A DNA stretch of 5,576 nt from CAZVAR01 sp964625225 (GTDB lineage Bacteria; Pseudomonadota; Alphaproteobacteria; JAJUGE01): positions 1 to 5,576 of the forward strand of contig CAZVAR010000189.1 in assembly GCA_964625225.1 (NCBI GenBank), given 5' to 3'. The notes under the pieces are model-generated. The model was not told the origin of the DNA, did not search any database, and saw only the letters and a program-made list of their open reading frames with translations. This document shows, piece after piece, positions 5,294 to 5,576 of this stretch; positions within the stretch are counted from its first letter, which is position 1, and each line of letters begins with the position of its first letter. The position numbers were made by a program, and so were the translations under genes.

Positions 5294-5401
5294 CGACGGA
5301 ATCGATTCTTTCGACCGGAATTTCCCATTGGATCGATGAAGCAGCCTACGCCATATCCGGGGTATCGAAAACGGGACAATTTCACTCAGGAGCGTCTCAC
5401 C
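5294..5401. promoter_or_regulatory. Divergent oxyR-ahpC control region
   Basis: This 108-base stretch between two divergent genes is clearly richer in A/T than its surroundings and must hold both promoters. OxyR normally binds such regions, repressing its own gene and activating the peroxidase gene. Visible elements are a perfect 10-base palindrome GAATCGATTC (5299-5308), a second ATCGAT (5332-5337) starting 31 bases after the first (5301-5306), and an ATA-N7-TAT dyad (5353-5365). I do not see a clean E. coli-type ATAG-N7-CTAT site. A TTGGAT (5329-5334) with CATATC (5352-5357) 17 bases later could be the ahpC promoter, but both matches are poor. Confidence 0.6.
5388..5392 (+). promoter_or_regulatory. 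Ribosome binding site that fixes the GTG start of ahpC
   Basis: AGGAG ends nine bases before the GTG at 5402. No ATG occurs in this frame between it and the conserved LTVGDKFP N-terminus, so the GTG start is preferred. Confidence 0.7.
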
Positions 5402-5576
5402 GTGCTGACCGTCGGCGACAAGTTTCCGAGCTTCGACCTCAAGGCCGTCGTCTCGCGCGATCCGCAGCATGCCTTCCGGCAGGTGACGGAGAACAGCGAG
5501 CCCGGCAAGTGGAAGGTCATCTTCTTCTGGCCCAAGGACTTCACCTTCGTCTGCCCGACCGAGATCGCGGCGTTCG
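5402..5576 (+). CDS. ahpC: Peroxiredoxin AhpC (alkyl hydroperoxide reductase), N-terminal part; 3' end outside window
   Basis: This thiol peroxidase reduces hydrogen peroxide and organic peroxides in the cytoplasm. Fifty-eight residues are visible. They begin (V/M)LTVGDKFPSFDLKAVVS and continue to PGKWKVIFFWPKDFTFVCPT. The active-site pattern Pro44, Thr48 and peroxidatic Cys51 (PKDFTFVC; Cys codon 5552-5554) is complete. The FFWPKDFTFVCPTEIAAF stretch resembles the mycobacterial/alphaproteobacterial AhpC class, which is reduced by AhpD, more than enteric AhpC, which is reduced by AhpF. An ahpD gene just downstream of the window is therefore expected, but this is inference. The resolving cysteine and C-terminal half are not visible. 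Translation starts at GTG with AGGAG nine bases upstream. The gene is divergent from oxyR and very likely induced by oxidised OxyR. Confidence 0.94.
   Translation, partial: MLTVGDKFPSFDLKAVVSRDPQHAFRQVTENSEPGKWKVIFFWPKDFTFVCPTEIAAF

Noticed and set aside
5294..5470. N-terminal extension of OxyR to 5470
   Set aside because: It would run through the start of ahpC and add 59 residues before a standard LysR N-terminus; open frame only by chance.
1..5576. tRNA/rRNA genes, CRISPR arrays, insertion sequences, attachment sites
   Set aside because: I looked for cloverleaf-like sequence, regularly spaced repeats, transposase motifs and terminal inverted repeats, and saw none.

Overview
The window is very GC-rich and gene-dense. 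It looks like chromosomal sequence from an alphaproteobacterium, possibly Rhodospirillales-like. The clues are an archaeal-type class I lysyl-tRNA synthetase, an OxyR gene divergent from an AhpC gene of the AhpD-partnered type, and a serine-glyoxylate type aminotransferase. The order is inferred from protein resemblance only. I saw no mobile element, tRNA, rRNA, CRISPR array or plasmid or phage signature.

Layout: (1) 1-791 (+) is the C-terminal half of class I LysRS. It is followed five bases later by a 100-residue membrane/coiled-coil protein (797-1099, +), probably on the same transcript. (2) Convergent to these, on the minus strand, a Rid-family protein gene (2208-2618) is followed by a secreted dienelactone-hydrolase-like alpha/beta hydrolase gene (1110-2129). 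A 78-base gap with a strong GC hairpin separates them. (3) Divergent from the rid gene is a 110-residue protein with a C-terminal membrane anchor (2722-3054, +), then a class V PLP aminotransferase (3183-4355, +) that appears to have its own promoter. (4) oxyR (4331-5293, -) converges on the aminotransferase gene and overlaps its 3' end by 25 bases. A 108-base control region separates oxyR from ahpC (5402 to the window end, +, GTG start).

Functionally, the clearest unit is the peroxide-stress pair. OxyR keeps both redox cysteines at the E. coli spacing (nine residues apart), and AhpC keeps its peroxidatic cysteine motif. The aminotransferase likely works in glyoxylate/serine/glycine metabolism. 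The rid-hydrolase pair has no function that can be assigned from sequence. The Rid protein has Gly where classical RidA has its substrate-binding Arg, so enamine deaminase activity should not be assumed.

Nothing here amounts to a clearly new biological system. The items most worth a second look are the TCGA-rich repeats and palindrome in the oxyR-ahpC control region, the two uncharacterised small membrane proteins, the cysteine-bearing C-terminal extension of the hydrolase, and the oxyR/aminotransferase overlap.
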